Numbered from the stretch's first letter, positions 25,142-34,817 are shown. The stretch: DNA of 64,000 nucleotides from [Muricauda] lutisoli (nom. illeg.) (GCF_017313105.1 NZ_JAFLND010000002.1:186001-250000), one strand, 5' to 3'. Notes: a model not told the origin generated them from the sequence alone. Program-made: numbers and translations.

Positions 25142-25166
25142 GTCAGTTCGAGCGCAGTCGAGAACG
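25142..25166 (+). repeat. Intergenic repeat, copy 2 (core GTTCGAGCGCAGTCGAGAAC)
   Basis: Identical over 25 bp to the copy at 17457-17481 and likewise placed just after a stop codon, with AATAAAC preceding both. It fills the only sizeable gap between argE and argH. Two identical copies in the same orientation 7.7 kb apart could also act as a recombination site or mRNA-processing hairpin. Confidence 0.8.
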
Positions 25167-25211
25167 AATTAATACGATTCCCCTTTGTATGGGAATGACA
25201 AAACAAAAACT

Positions 25212-26495
25212 ATGAAACTCTGGGACAAAGGATTCAGTACCGATAAAAAAATAGACCACTTTACCGTAGGCAACGACCGCGAATTGGATTTGGTGTTGGC
25301 AAAATATGACGTTATCGCCTCCAAGGCACACGCCAAAATGCTGGGCAAAGTCGGACTGATTTCCGAAGATGAGGCCAAAGACCTTGTAAAAGCTTTGGAT
25401 GCCATCGCCAAGGACCTTGAAAAAGGGAAATTTACGATTGAGGACGATTTTGAGGACATGCACTCCAAGATCGAGTTTATGCTGACCGAAAAATTGGGCG
25501 ATACAGGCAAGAAAATCCATTCTGCCCGTTCCAGAAACGATCAGGTTTTGGTGGCGATGCAATTGTACCTTAAAGATGAGTTGACAGAGATCAAAAGTCA
25601 GGTCAAGGTACTTTTTGATTTGCTGATCAAACTTGCGGACAAACACAAGAGCGTTTTGTTGCCTGGCTACACCCACCTTCAAATTGCAATGCCCTCCTCG
25701 TTCGGACTTTGGTTTTCTGCTTATGCCGAGAGTTTGGTGGACGATCTGTACTTTGTACAAGCTGCCCATAAAGTTGCAGACCAAAACCCATTGGGTAGTG
25801 CAGCGGGTTACGGAAGTTCTTTCCCCATCGATAGAAGTTTTACCACTGCTGAAATGGAATTCGCCACGCAAAAATATAATGTGGTGGCCGCCCAAATGGG
25901 CCGTGGAAAAGTGGAAAAAGCAACCGCTTTCGGTATTTCGAGTGTTGCCGCTACCCTATCCAAAATGGCCATGGACATTTGTCTGTACATGAGCCAGAAT
26001 TTTGATTTTATTTCCTTCCCGAACGAATTGACCACGGGGAGCAGCATTATGCCACATAAGAAAAATCCCGATGTATTTGAATTGATCAGGGCAAAGTGCA
26101 ATAAGATTCAAGCAGTACCCAACCAATTGATCATGATCATGAACAACTTGCCCAGTGGTTATCACAGGGATCTTCAACTGGTTAAGGAAGTAATCGTTCC
26201 CGCATTGCAGGACATGCATGCCTGTTTGGAAATGATGACCTTCAGCCTAAAGGAAATCAAAGTGAACAAATCCATTTTGGAAGACCCTAAATATGATTAT
26301 CTCTTTAGTGTGGATACCTTGAACGAATTGGTGAAAAGTGGTATGCCCTTCCGTGATGCCTATAAGACCATGGGCAAAGCGATAGAAAATGGCAACTTTA
26401 AACCAAAACGGGACATTGACCACACCCACGAAGGCAGTTTAGGTAATCTGTGTTTGGAGCAGATAAAAGAAAAAATGGAAAAGGTTTTGGCCTAA
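25212..26495 (+). CDS. argH: Argininosuccinate lyase
   Basis: About 427 residues from the ATG at 25212; a TTG at 25185 would add nine residues and is less likely. It splits argininosuccinate into arginine and fumarate. SARSRNDQVLVAMQLY, GYTHLQIAMPSSFG with the catalytic His region, and the fumarase/aspartase signature GSSIMPHKKNP (about 275-285) are intact. It is about 30 residues shorter than E. coli ArgH at the C-terminus, within the range for Bacteroidota. Last gene of the arginine operon; a hairpin follows. Confidence 0.95.
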   Translation: MKLWDKGFSTDKKIDHFTVGNDRELDLVLAKYDVIASKAHAKMLGKVGLISEDEAKDLVKALDAIAKDLEKGKFTIEDDFEDMHSKIEFMLTEKLGDTGKKIHSARSRNDQVLVAMQLYLKDELTEIKSQVKVLFDLLIKLADKHKSVLLPGYTHLQIAMPSSFGLWFSAYAESLVDDLYFVQAAHKVADQNPLGSAAGYGSSFPIDRSFTTAEMEFATQKYNVVAAQMGRGKVEKATAFGISSVAATLSKMAMDICLYMSQNFDFISFPNELTTGSSIMPHKKNPDVFELIRAKCNKIQAVPNQLIMIMNNLPSGYHRDLQLVKEVIVPALQDMHACLEMMTFSLKEIKVNKSILEDPKYDYLFSVDTLNELVKSGMPFRDAYKTMGKAIENGNFKPKRDIDHTHEGSLGNLCLEQIKEKMEKVLA

Positions 26496-26509
26496 AATGG
26501 ATAAATTGG

Positions 26510-26537
26510 GTTGAAATTTAAGCCCCCGGCTTTCAAC
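26510..26537 (+). terminator. Hairpin after argH
   Basis: Outer stem GTTGA/TCAAC and inner stem AAGCC/GGCTT with loop CCC, separated by a 5-nt bulge. It lies between argH and the M1 peptidase, 15 bp after the argH stop. There is no strong T run (TTGATTTTATG follows), so it is a weak terminator or an mRNA 3'-end hairpin. Confidence 0.4.
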
Positions 26538-26545
26538 TTGATTTT

Positions 26546-28141
26546 ATGTCCAAAAAAATTATACTCAACTTAGCTCTTTTTTTAGGGTTATTCCATTTTT
26601 CCGTAGCACAGGATGTTTATGCCAAAAATGAATCGGTAGATGTCCAAAACTATGTTTTTGGCCTTCATTTAAATGACGCATCGAACCAAATAAAAGGGGA
26701 AACCCAGGTAACGGTTAAGTTTAAGGATGGAGCGATCCCTTTTTCTTTGGACCTTATCCAAAAATCCGGTGAGTTTGGTATGGAAATCACAAAGGTGATG
26801 GAAAACGATTCCCCGGCCAACTATACTTACGCCGACGACAAGGTTAACATTGTTCCGAAGAATTCCAACGATTCGATACAAACCTTTACCATTACATACC
26901 AAGGGGTTCCCGAAAGAGGCTTGGTTATAGCATCCACCAAATTTGGCAAGCGCTCCTTTTTTGGCGACAATTGGCCCAACTTGGCCAGGCATTGGCTTCC
27001 CTCAGTAGACCATCCGTACGATAAGGCTAGTGTGGAATTCCAGATTACCGCTCCAGACCATTACGATGTAGTGGCAACGGGTAAAAAAGTGGAGGAAAGC
27101 AATTTGGAAAACGGCTATAAGCTCACCATTTATAACGAACCTGCCCCTGTAGCCACCAAAGTGATGACCATTGGCGTTACAGAATTTGCTTCGCGATTGG
27201 TCGACAATGTGGACGGTATCGAAGTATCGGCATGGGTGTATCCACAAAACCGTTTGGAAGGTTTTGGTGATTACGAGGTTGCCGGAAACGTGCTTGAATA
27301 TTTTATTGATCATATCGGGCCGTATTCTTACGCCAAATTGGCCAATATGCAGGCCAAAACACAATGGGGAGGACTGGAAAATGCGGGAACCATTGCCTAT
27401 TTTGAAAATTCGGTCACAGGCAACAAAACAGTGGAACCATTGATCGCCCACGAAATTGCCCACCAATGGTTCGGTAATTCAGCCACAGAGAAAAGCTGGA
27501 ACCATGTTTGGCTCAGTGAAGGTTTTGCCACTTATTTTTCCATTCTTTATCTCGAGAGCGTATATGGCGACGACCGTAGAAAAAAAGAACTGACGATAGA
27601 CAAAAAAGAGATTTTTGATTATTACCGAAAAAATCCTGCTCCCATCGTTGACCTCAGCATAAAAGATCCCATGAAGGTTTTGAGTACCAACACTTACCAA
27701 AAAGGTGGTTGGGTATTGAACATGCTACGACATAAACTGGGCGATGGTGTATTCTGGGAAGGTATTCGAGCATACTACAACAAATACCAAAACAGCAATG
27801 TACTCAGTGAGGATTTCCAAAAATCCATGGAAGAAGTTTCGGGCCAGGATTTAAAACCCTTTTTTGAGCAATGGTTGTTTGTAAAGGGACATCCGCAGAT
27901 CAAATGGAATTGGGATTACAGTAACGGAAAAGTACATCTAAATATAGAACAAATACAAGACCATCACGTATTTGGATTTCCTTTGGAAGTAGGAATGGTA
28001 AAAGATGGCAAACTCACCATCAAAACCATAGAAATAAACCAACGCAGCCAAAATATCCAATTGGAAAGCACGGACCAACCTGATTCCATACTATTGGACC
28101 CCAATGAATGGACCTTGTTCGAGGATATGGGAAAATTGTAA
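26546..28141 (+). CDS. Secreted M1 family metallopeptidase, short form
   Basis: 531 residues. Signal peptide MSKKIILNLALFLGLFHFSVAQ. The N-terminal beta domain (about 30-210) precedes the catalytic domain with GGLENAG at 275-281 (the GxMEN exopeptidase loop, with Leu in place of Met), zinc motif HEIAH at 302-306 and third ligand Glu325 in LSEGFATYF. It lacks the long C-terminal helical domain of PepN/ERAP enzymes, so it is the short bacterial form. It would trim N-terminal residues from peptides in the periplasm or outside. It follows argH by 50 bp but across a hairpin, so co-transcription is uncertain. Confidence 0.92.
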   Translation: MSKKIILNLALFLGLFHFSVAQDVYAKNESVDVQNYVFGLHLNDASNQIKGETQVTVKFKDGAIPFSLDLIQKSGEFGMEITKVMENDSPANYTYADDKVNIVPKNSNDSIQTFTITYQGVPERGLVIASTKFGKRSFFGDNWPNLARHWLPSVDHPYDKASVEFQITAPDHYDVVATGKKVEESNLENGYKLTIYNEPAPVATKVMTIGVTEFASRLVDNVDGIEVSAWVYPQNRLEGFGDYEVAGNVLEYFIDHIGPYSYAKLANMQAKTQWGGLENAGTIAYFENSVTGNKTVEPLIAHEIAHQWFGNSATEKSWNHVWLSEGFATYFSILYLESVYGDDRRKKELTIDKKEIFDYYRKNPAPIVDLSIKDPMKVLSTNTYQKGGWVLNMLRHKLGDGVFWEGIRAYYNKYQNSNVLSEDFQKSMEEVSGQDLKPFFEQWLFVKGHPQIKWNWDYSNGKVHLNIEQIQDHHVFGFPLEVGMVKDGKLTIKTIEINQRSQNIQLESTDQPDSILLDPNEWTLFEDMGKL

Positions 28142-28357
28142 AATCCGTCAATTCGTATGCGGTATTGGTCAATTTCCAATGGTACTTTGAATAATAAAAT
28201 ACTAAGTTAAATTGTCGGTGGATATAATAAATCGTTAATGGGAATCATATCCTTTACGATAAGTTCAGCCAACCAGAACTTTACACATAGACAAGGTTAT
28301 TTCATTTACACTGTAACAATACGCGCGCTCCATCATCCTTAAAAGAAAACCATAACC

Positions 28358-29197
28358 ATGCGCCTGTTTTCTGTTCTTTTCGTTTTAGTATCCACCTTTT
28401 CCTTTGGTCAAGACCAACTAAAGGCCCCTTCCGAATTTTATCCCACTCAAAAAACCAAAGTACTGCTTGTGGGTACTTTTCATTTTGATTTTCCTGGATT
28501 GGACGAGGTTAAAACAGCGGATGAGAACAAAATCGATGTATTGAAAGAGCCCAAAAAGTCAGAATTGGAAGAACTGGTGGGCTACATTAAAAAATTCAAA
28601 CCCACCAAAATAGTTATTGAGGCCAGGCCCTCTTGGAATACCATGGAAAAATTCGAAGCTTACAAGAATGGTGAACACAGAAACAGTAGGGACGAACGTT
28701 ACCAACTGGGTATGCGCATCGCTTCTGATCTGGGATTGGATTCCGTTTATGGAATAGATGCCACTTCGTTGAGCAATGACCTTTACAAACAGGATTCCAT
28801 GTATTTGAAGCAATTAACGAGCAAGATAAATTGGAAAACCGAAGACCCCTTTTGGGATTATGCTGAGGAGTACTTTGACTATCGGGATAAAAGAATGAAG
28901 GATGTACATCTATTGGATTTTATTAAGGCCATGAATACTCGCGAAGGACACAATTTTAATTTTGGACTATACCTAACAGGTTCTATAGCTACAGGTGATG
29001 GCCAGGGGGCAGACCATCTTTCCATTTGGTGGTACAACCGTAATGTCCGAATCTTTTCCAAGCTCATCAATATTACCAAAAGTCCCGAAGAACGTATTTT
29101 GGTAATATTCGGCAATGGGCACGCTGCTATTTTACGCCAATTATTGGAGGCTTCACCGCAATACGAGTTTGTGGAGTTCAGCAGTCTGGAGAATTAA
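28358..29197 (+). CDS. DUF5694 protein, secreted
   Basis: 279 residues with a signal peptide (MRLFSVLFVLVSTFSFGQ). Family blocks seen are KVLLVGTFHFDFPG (about 34-47), KIVIEARPSW, YQLGMRIASDLGL and a C-terminal VIFGNGHAAILRQLL. The GTFH and GNGHA motifs recall the TraB/TIKI fold, whose members are metal-dependent proteases, but that relation is distant and activity is unproven. It stands alone with 216 bp upstream in which I see no gene and no exact -7 box. Confidence 0.8.
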   Translation: MRLFSVLFVLVSTFSFGQDQLKAPSEFYPTQKTKVLLVGTFHFDFPGLDEVKTADENKIDVLKEPKKSELEELVGYIKKFKPTKIVIEARPSWNTMEKFEAYKNGEHRNSRDERYQLGMRIASDLGLDSVYGIDATSLSNDLYKQDSMYLKQLTSKINWKTEDPFWDYAEEYFDYRDKRMKDVHLLDFIKAMNTREGHNFNFGLYLTGSIATGDGQGADHLSIWWYNRNVRIFSKLINITKSPEERILVIFGNGHAAILRQLLEASPQYEFVEFSSLEN

Positions 29198-29257
29198 ATC
29201 AAACCAATACAAACTCAAAAAATATAAGTCCGGTAGTTTAGGAGCTCTCGTGTTTTA

Positions 29258-29289
29258 TTGTTAAAAATGAAAGTAAATTATTACTTTTG
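29258..29289 (+). promoter_or_regulatory. Promoter of the DUF5916 gene
   Basis: TACTTTTG at 29282-29289 matches TAnnTTTG exactly, and TTG at 29258-29260 lies 21 nt upstream, the spacing expected of the -33 box. Transcription would start near 29296, giving a leader of about 10 nt to the ATG at 29306. This is the best-formed promoter in the window. Confidence 0.62.
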
Positions 29290-29305
29290 CAGCACTAAAC
29301 AAACA

Positions 29306-31495
29306 ATGAACAACCGAGCCTTTTTTCCCCCCGTTTTCATGGCACTTGCCATGTTCTTTTGCGTGTTCTCATACGCCCAAAAGAAAAATGCCGATTATAA
29401 AATACATTTGTTCAAAACCAACGAAACCTTCACCATCGATGGTGTCGGTGACGAGGATACTTGGCAAAAAGCAGAAGCCGCCGACGACTTTTTTATGGTG
29501 TTGCCCATGGACGACCGTAAGGCCACACAACCCTCTGAAGTAAAGATGGCCTATGATGACAAGCAACTATATCTTTTGGCCACTTTTTACAAAACTCCGG
29601 GCAATACCTATGTGGTGGAATCACTGCGCAGGGACTTCTCCTTTGGAGGAAACGATAATTTTTTATTGTTCATGGACCCCTTCAACAATCAGACCACAGG
29701 ATTTAGTTTTGGCGCAAACGCTTATGGCGCACAATGGGACGGCACCATGTTCAATGGAGGCCGTGTAGATCTTAATTGGGACAGTAAATGGGTCTCGGAA
29801 GTACAGAATTACGAGGATAAATGGGTAGTGGAAATGGCCATTCCCTTTAAATCCATCCGATACGAAAAAGATGTGACCGAATGGGGCGTCAATTTTTCAA
29901 GATTGGATTTGAGCACCAACGAAAAATCGAGCTGGACGCCAATTCCAAGGCAGTTTCCTACAGCCTCTTTGGCCTACACAGGTACAATGGTCTGGGACAA
30001 TCCTCCCCCAAAACAGGGACTCAATTATTCCATTATTCCCTATGTATTGGGAACCGTGGGCAATTCGAGCATTGAAGATATTACGTATGATGATGAATTT
30101 AAGGTAGGGGGTGATATAAAACTCGGTCTAACCTCCTCATTAAACTTGGACCTCACCATCAACCCTGATTTTTCGCAAGTTGAAGCGGACCGCCAAGTTG
30201 CAAATTTGACCCGTTTTGAACTCTTTTTTCCAGAAAGACGGCAATTTTTCCTTGAAAATGCCGATTTATTCGCCAGTTTTGGGTACGATGCCATTCGTCC
30301 GTTTTTTTCACGTAGAATTGGTTTGGGCGTACCTATTATTGCCGGGGCAAGGGTAAGTGGCAACCTGAACAGGAACCTTCGTTTGGGGTTGATGGATATG
30401 CAGACCGACAAAGTGGACGAAACAGGGCTGCCCAGTCAGAACTTCGCAGTGCTTTCGTTACAGCAAAAGGTTTTCTCCCGATCTAACATTGGATTAATGT
30501 TCGTGAACAAGGAGTCCTTGGACTACAATGCCCTGGCCGATAGCCTGAAAACGGAATACACCCAGTTCAACAGAAACCTTGGTCTGGAATATAACTTGGC
30601 CTCTGCCGACAACAAATACAACGGGAAGGTTTTTATGCTGAAATCGTTCGGACCGGATTCCTCGTACAACGGGTTTGCGCAAGGTGCACATTTAGCCTAT
30701 AGTAGCCGAAAGTGGAACTGGCGGGTCCAGCAGGAATACATTTCGGAAAACTTTACTTCCGAAGTGGGGTTTGTGCCACGAAACAACTACATCAAAATGG
30801 AAGGTTCTGTAGGGTATCTGTTTTTGCCCGCCAGTGAAAAAGTAGTGAGCCATGGCCCTCAATACACCGGTTTTTATTATTTCGACCCGAACATGAATTC
30901 CACGGATTATGTTTCCATTGTGGGCTATGCCGTAAACTTTATGGACCGCAGCTCATTGGGTGTCGATGTTTTTAACGAATATGTGCAGCTTTTGGCTCCT
31001 TTTGACCCCACCAATACGGGAAAAGAAGAATTGGCGGCAGGTACACAACATCATTGGAATGGGGTGTATTTGCAATACAATTCGCGCCCAAAAAGTTTGT
31101 TCACCTATAATATGACCACCCGATTGGGCCGATATTTTTCAGGTGGGTACCGTACCAATATCAATGCGCAATTGGGCTACCGATTTCAACCCTACGTAAG
31201 TTTGGGTGCCACACTCAGTTATAACAACTTGGATTTGCCAGACCCTTGGTATACAACCGATTTTTGGCTCGTGGGTACCGAAGCGGATATCACCTTTACC
31301 AATAAACTATTTTGGAACACGCTATTCCAATACAACGAACAGAGCAATAATTTCGGAATCAATTCAAGATTACAGTGGCGCTATGCCCCTGCCTCCGATT
31401 TATTTTTGGTCTTTAACAATAATGAACAGTTAGCTCCGCTCGAAGGCAATTTATGGTCGTTGACGCTTAAGTTTACGTATTGGTTCAATCGGTAA
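29306..31495 (+). CDS. DUF5916 protein with N-terminal carbohydrate-binding-like domain and outer-membrane barrel
   Basis: About 729 residues from ATG 29306 (MNNRAFFPPVFMALAMFFCVFSYAQ is a signal peptide); a start at 29258 would place the signal too far inside. The promoter at 29258-29289 overlaps that longer frame, which supports this start. An N-terminal CBM9-like beta domain (TIDGVGDEDTWQKAE to AYDDKQLYLLATFY) is followed by the DUF5916 region, including NPDFSQVEADRQ and NLTRFELFFPERRQFFLEN, and a C-terminal run of alternating beta strands ending TYWFNR, as in outer-membrane barrels. Such proteins are common in Flavobacteriaceae; their function is unknown. Confidence 0.88.
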   Translation: MNNRAFFPPVFMALAMFFCVFSYAQKKNADYKIHLFKTNETFTIDGVGDEDTWQKAEAADDFFMVLPMDDRKATQPSEVKMAYDDKQLYLLATFYKTPGNTYVVESLRRDFSFGGNDNFLLFMDPFNNQTTGFSFGANAYGAQWDGTMFNGGRVDLNWDSKWVSEVQNYEDKWVVEMAIPFKSIRYEKDVTEWGVNFSRLDLSTNEKSSWTPIPRQFPTASLAYTGTMVWDNPPPKQGLNYSIIPYVLGTVGNSSIEDITYDDEFKVGGDIKLGLTSSLNLDLTINPDFSQVEADRQVANLTRFELFFPERRQFFLENADLFASFGYDAIRPFFSRRIGLGVPIIAGARVSGNLNRNLRLGLMDMQTDKVDETGLPSQNFAVLSLQQKVFSRSNIGLMFVNKESLDYNALADSLKTEYTQFNRNLGLEYNLASADNKYNGKVFMLKSFGPDSSYNGFAQGAHLAYSSRKWNWRVQQEYISENFTSEVGFVPRNNYIKMEGSVGYLFLPASEKVVSHGPQYTGFYYFDPNMNSTDYVSIVGYAVNFMDRSSLGVDVFNEYVQLLAPFDPTNTGKEELAAGTQHHWNGVYLQYNSRPKSLFTYNMTTRLGRYFSGGYRTNINAQLGYRFQPYVSLGATLSYNNLDLPDPWYTTDFWLVGTEADITFTNKLFWNTLFQYNEQSNNFGINSRLQWRYAPASDLFLVFNNNEQLAPLEGNLWSLTLKFTYWFNR

Positions 31496-31629
31496 CTGAT
31501 CAAATCCACCTCCAAGCTTAAATCCATCAATCCAAAAGATGTATTCATCAATTATCAACAGAACCAACCAAATAAATTATCGAACTTAACTGGACGAATC
31601 TCTGGAAACAGAACCAAGTAACCACGATA

Positions 31630-31914
31630 ATGAACAATATCAAAACTGTATTCAAAACAATACTTATAATTCTTCTGGTATGTACCATTGCCCCACTTTT
31701 GCTAGGTGGGTTTATGCCAATTTTCAGTATTCCGTTTGGTTTCCTGTTTCTTTATTATGTTCTTATTTACTTCCTCATTAACTTTTTAAAAAGGACTAGG
31801 CTAGGTAACATTATGATTTACTTACTATTTGTTTTTCCCATTCTCTGGGCAATCATAGACTGGAAAAGCTTGCTTGATTTCCTCCTACAAGGAATTCATC
31901 TGGATCTGAGATAG
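31630..31914 (+). CDS. Small membrane protein, 94 residues
   Basis: Unrecognised. About three hydrophobic helices (roughly 8-27, 29-52 and 61-77), with Lys/Arg between helices 2 and 3 (KRTR). It begins with ATG and ends with a natural stop; it is convergent with the RluB-type gene. The size and hydrophobic pattern support a real inner-membrane protein, but there is no functional clue. Confidence 0.55.
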   Translation: MNNIKTVFKTILIILLVCTIAPLLLGGFMPIFSIPFGFLFLYYVLIYFLINFLKRTRLGNIMIYLLFVFPILWAIIDWKSLLDFLLQGIHLDLR

Positions 31915-31943
31915 TGTTTGTTAGATAAAATCTCCTAAAAGCA

Positions 31944-32786
31944 TCATTTAATCATCTTCAAATTGATGACTTCCTGCTCCGTCAAGTGCCTCCAATGCCC
32001 ACGTGGCAGATCTTTTTTGGTCAATCCGGCAAAGATTACGCGATCCAATTTAGTGACATTGTAGTCCAAGTGTTCAAAAATGCGGCGTACAATACGGTTT
32101 CTTCCACTATGGATTTCAACGCCTACCTCTCGTTTGGGTGCACCAGGAATATAACTAATGCTGTCCACGGAAATAGGGCCATCTTCCAATTCGAGACCCT
32201 CTTCAATTTTATGCAGATCACGTAGGCTTAAATTATTGTCCAAATGAACATGGTAGATCTTGCGCACATTGTGCTTGGGATGTGTAAGTTTCTTGGTAAG
32301 GTCACCATCGTTGGTAAAAAGTAGCAATCCGGTAGTATTTCTATCCAAACGGCCAACGGGCAACAAACGGTTGTTGGAGGCACTGGAAATCAGTTCCATT
32401 ACAGTACGACGACCCTTTTCGTCACTTGTAGTGGTGATAAAGTTCTTGGGTTTGTTGAGCAAAATATACTCTTTCTTTTCCAAGTTGAGCCGTTTTCCAT
32501 CAAAACGGACATCATCGGAACGTTTAACCTTATACCCCATTTCGGTAATTGTTTTACCGTTTACGGTAACATTGCCCGCAGCGATATAAGTGTCGGCTTC
32601 CCTTCGGGAACATATGCCCGCATTGGCAATGTAACGGTTCAATCGAATTTCATCGGGATTTGATGTTTTCCGCGGCGGATTCTGCTTAGGTTTTGAAGAA
32701 AAATTTTTGTTGAACGGCTTTTTTCTATCACCGCCCTTGAAGTTTTTAGAAGGCCTTTTGCCCCTACTATTGTCTGATTTCGCCAT
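31944..32786 (-). CDS. RluB-type 23S rRNA pseudouridine synthase
   Basis: About 280 residues from ATG 32786. The first 45 residues are Lys/Arg/Gly/Asn-rich and disordered. Then comes an S4 RNA-binding domain (IRLNRYIANAGICSRREAD) and the RsuA/RluB catalytic domain with LLPVGRLDRNTTGLLLFTN, whose Asp is the nucleophile. The family converts a specific uridine in rRNA to pseudouridine; the RluB/RluF type modifies 23S rRNA. The target position cannot be read from sequence. It is downstream of the prenyltransferase gene on the same strand but has its own -7 box. Confidence 0.9.
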   Translation of the reverse strand: MAKSDNSRGKRPSKNFKGGDRKKPFNKNFSSKPKQNPPRKTSNPDEIRLNRYIANAGICSRREADTYIAAGNVTVNGKTITEMGYKVKRSDDVRFDGKRLNLEKKEYILLNKPKNFITTTSDEKGRRTVMELISSASNNRLLPVGRLDRNTTGLLLFTNDGDLTKKLTHPKHNVRKIYHVHLDNNLSLRDLHKIEEGLELEDGPISVDSISYIPGAPKREVGVEIHSGRNRIVRRIFEHLDYNVTKLDRVIFAGLTKKDLPRGHWRHLTEQEVINLKMIK

Positions 32787-32801
32787 CAGTCGATTTTTTT
32801 G

Positions 32802-32809
32802 CAAATGTA
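32802..32809 (-). promoter_or_regulatory. Bacteroidota-type -7 box before the pseudouridine synthase
   Basis: On the minus strand TACATTTG is an exact TAnnTTTG match, 16 bp before the ATG at 32786. No clean TTTG sits at the usual -33 distance. Confidence 0.45.
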
Positions 32810-32846
32810 GTCTTTTTAAGTTCCAAAAAACCTAAAGAACAAAGAA

Positions 32847-33752
32847 TTACAAAATTCGGTTCAACACCACATCCACATCAATCAACAGAATACTAAAAAC
32901 CCCGGCCACGATAATAAATTTAATGATGTTGTGCAGCCAAACGTAGTGCTTTTTGGTATTTGCTTTCCACAATAAAACCAAGAAGAAAATCAAAAGCGCA
33001 ATACATGCTATAAAATATAAGTGCATATAACCCACATCGAAAGTCCTGATAAGCAAAAGAGCGGGAATCAATGTCAATGCTATCAATAAGGTAATCATGG
33101 ATTTTGATACGTTGGGACCGTAAATAATAGGGATGGTTTTATAGTCCTGAGCCATATCCCCGGGCATACTCTCCAAATCTTTGATCATTTCGCGGGCCAA
33201 AATCAATAAGAACAAGAAAATCGCGTGCACAAAAATTACGGTCTGGAAATTTTTATAGTAGACAAAGACCACGAAAAAAGGGCTGATGGCCAAAGTGGAA
33301 GACACCAAGTTACCCAAAAATGGGATTCGCTTAAGCTTATGGGAGTATATCCATATTCCAAATATATAGGCAGAAAAAAACAGAACCGCCCTAAAAGAAA
33401 TATAGCTGGCGGCAAACACAGCTAAAAAGTTGAGTATAAAATAGGTGGTAAGCTTAAATCGTTGGCTCACCAAACGATCCAACATACTCTTGGTGGGTTT
33501 GTTGATCAGGTCTTTTTCAGCGTCATAAAAATTATTGATGATATAACCACTTGCAATAGTCAGTGCCGAAGCTGTAACAATAAGAAAAAGATTTAGGTCC
33601 AAAACCACATCCCTTAAAGGAGTATTGGGTGCCAAAATGTAAATGGAGGCCAGATATTGCGCCAAGGTGATTACAAGAATATTGTAGCCCCGAACCACGG
33701 AAAACAGACTCAACAGCTTAAAAAGCAAGAGTTTGTTTTTTCTACTAAGCAT
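32847..33752 (-). CDS. UbiA family prenyltransferase (geranylgeranylglycerol-phosphate type)
   Basis: 301 residues with about nine transmembrane helices. The two Asp-rich motifs of UbiA enzymes are present: NNFYDAEKD at 73-81 (Asp77, Asp81) and DLESMPGDMAQD at 192-203 (Asp192, Asp199, Asp203). Flavobacterial homologues are usually named geranylgeranylglycerol-phosphate geranylgeranyltransferase because they resemble the archaeal DGGGP synthase rather than MenA or UbiA. It starts 10 bp after the mevalonate kinase stop, linking prenyl-diphosphate supply with prenyl transfer. Real acceptor unknown: ether lipid, quinone precursor or other. Confidence 0.85.
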   Translation of the reverse strand: MLSRKNKLLLFKLLSLFSVVRGYNILVITLAQYLASIYILAPNTPLRDVVLDLNLFLIVTASALTIASGYIINNFYDAEKDLINKPTKSMLDRLVSQRFKLTTYFILNFLAVFAASYISFRAVLFFSAYIFGIWIYSHKLKRIPFLGNLVSSTLAISPFFVVFVYYKNFQTVIFVHAIFLFLLILAREMIKDLESMPGDMAQDYKTIPIIYGPNVSKSMITLLIALTLIPALLLIRTFDVGYMHLYFIACIALLIFFLVLLWKANTKKHYVWLHNIIKFIIVAGVFSILLIDVDVVLNRIL

Positions 33753-33762
33753 GGGATTGCTT

Positions 33763-34701
33763 TTAGAAGTTGTACACTACTTCCAAAGTATGGCCTTCAA
33801 GTGCTTTTTTGGCCTTTTCCAAATCTTGGGTAAAGCCTAAAATATATCCTCCTCCACCTGAACCACAAAGTTTAAGGTAATAATCGTTGGTCTCGATTCC
33901 TTTTTGCCAAAGTTGATGGAATTTTGATGGAATCATAGGTTTGAAGTGATCGAAAACCACATGGGAAAGTTGCTTCAAATTTCCAAACAACGACTTTACA
34001 TTGCCGTTAAGAAAATCCTCAACGCATGCATCTGTATGTTTTATAAATTGGTCCTTGATCATATTTCGGAAACCTTCCTGCTTCATGTTCTCCATAAAGA
34101 GTTGTACCATTGGTGCAGTTTCGCCTGTCATTCCACTGTCCAATAAGAAAACGGCTCCTTTTCCCTCGGTGTTTTGAGATGGAATACTAGTGGACTCTAT
34201 ATTATCTTTTGAGTTGATAAGGATCGGCAAGCTCAGATAACTGTTCAACGGATCCAATCCAGATGATTTTCCGTGAAAAAAAGATTCCATTTTCCCAAAA
34301 ATCTGCTTCAACTGAAGCAATTTTTCTCGGGTCAAGTTTTCCAGAACAGTGATTTTGTCCGTAGCATAACGGTCATAAATGGCAGCGACCAATGCACCAC
34401 TACTCCCAATTCCGTAACCTTGGGGAATGGAACTGTCAAAGTACATTCCATTAGCTACATCTTTTTCCAAAGCTTCTATATCAAAAGAAACCAAACCTTC
34501 TTCCTTAATTTCCAGCACTTTAAGGTACTCAGCATAGGCCTTGAGGCTTTTGTTGGAATCTTGCGCCATTTTGGAATCGTTCTTGTCCCGCTTAAGCGCT
34601 CCTTTAAAAAAATTATAGGGAATTGATAGTCCTTTGGAGTCTTTGATTATGCCGTACTCCCCGAACAATAAAATCTTGGAATAAAATAATGGACCTTTCA
34701 T
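33763..34701 (-). CDS. Mevalonate kinase (GHMP family)
   Basis: 312 residues. The GHMP phosphate-binding motif is PQGYGIGSSGALVAAIYDRY (about 103-122); KILLFGEYGII at the N-terminus and the C-terminal LCGSGGGGYILGF complete the fold. Family enzymes phosphorylate mevalonate with ATP. Position between mevalonate diphosphate decarboxylase and a prenyltransferase supports mevalonate kinase over other GHMP kinases, though phosphomevalonate kinase cannot be ruled out by eye. A terminator after the decarboxylase gene suggests its own promoter. It is joined to the UbiA gene with a 10-bp gap. Confidence 0.85.
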   Translation of the reverse strand: MKGPLFYSKILLFGEYGIIKDSKGLSIPYNFFKGALKRDKNDSKMAQDSNKSLKAYAEYLKVLEIKEEGLVSFDIEALEKDVANGMYFDSSIPQGYGIGSSGALVAAIYDRYATDKITVLENLTREKLLQLKQIFGKMESFFHGKSSGLDPLNSYLSLPILINSKDNIESTSIPSQNTEGKGAVFLLDSGMTGETAPMVQLFMENMKQEGFRNMIKDQFIKHTDACVEDFLNGNVKSLFGNLKQLSHVVFDHFKPMIPSKFHQLWQKGIETNDYYLKLCGSGGGGYILGFTQDLEKAKKALEGHTLEVVYNF

Positions 34702-34817
34702 ATAACACTACTAAGATACAAACAAATTTTGTTTAATCTTTTATAAAATTAGATAAACAAATAAATTTTATCCTTAAAAACCTGTTTTCTTTGGTCTAAA
34801 ATCATGGCAAATAACGT

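Noticed and set aside
25143..25895. A 250-codon open frame on the minus strand inside argH
   Set aside because: argH is an unmistakable gene on the plus strand with intact lyase motifs; the opposite frame has no recognisable domain and arises from codon bias.
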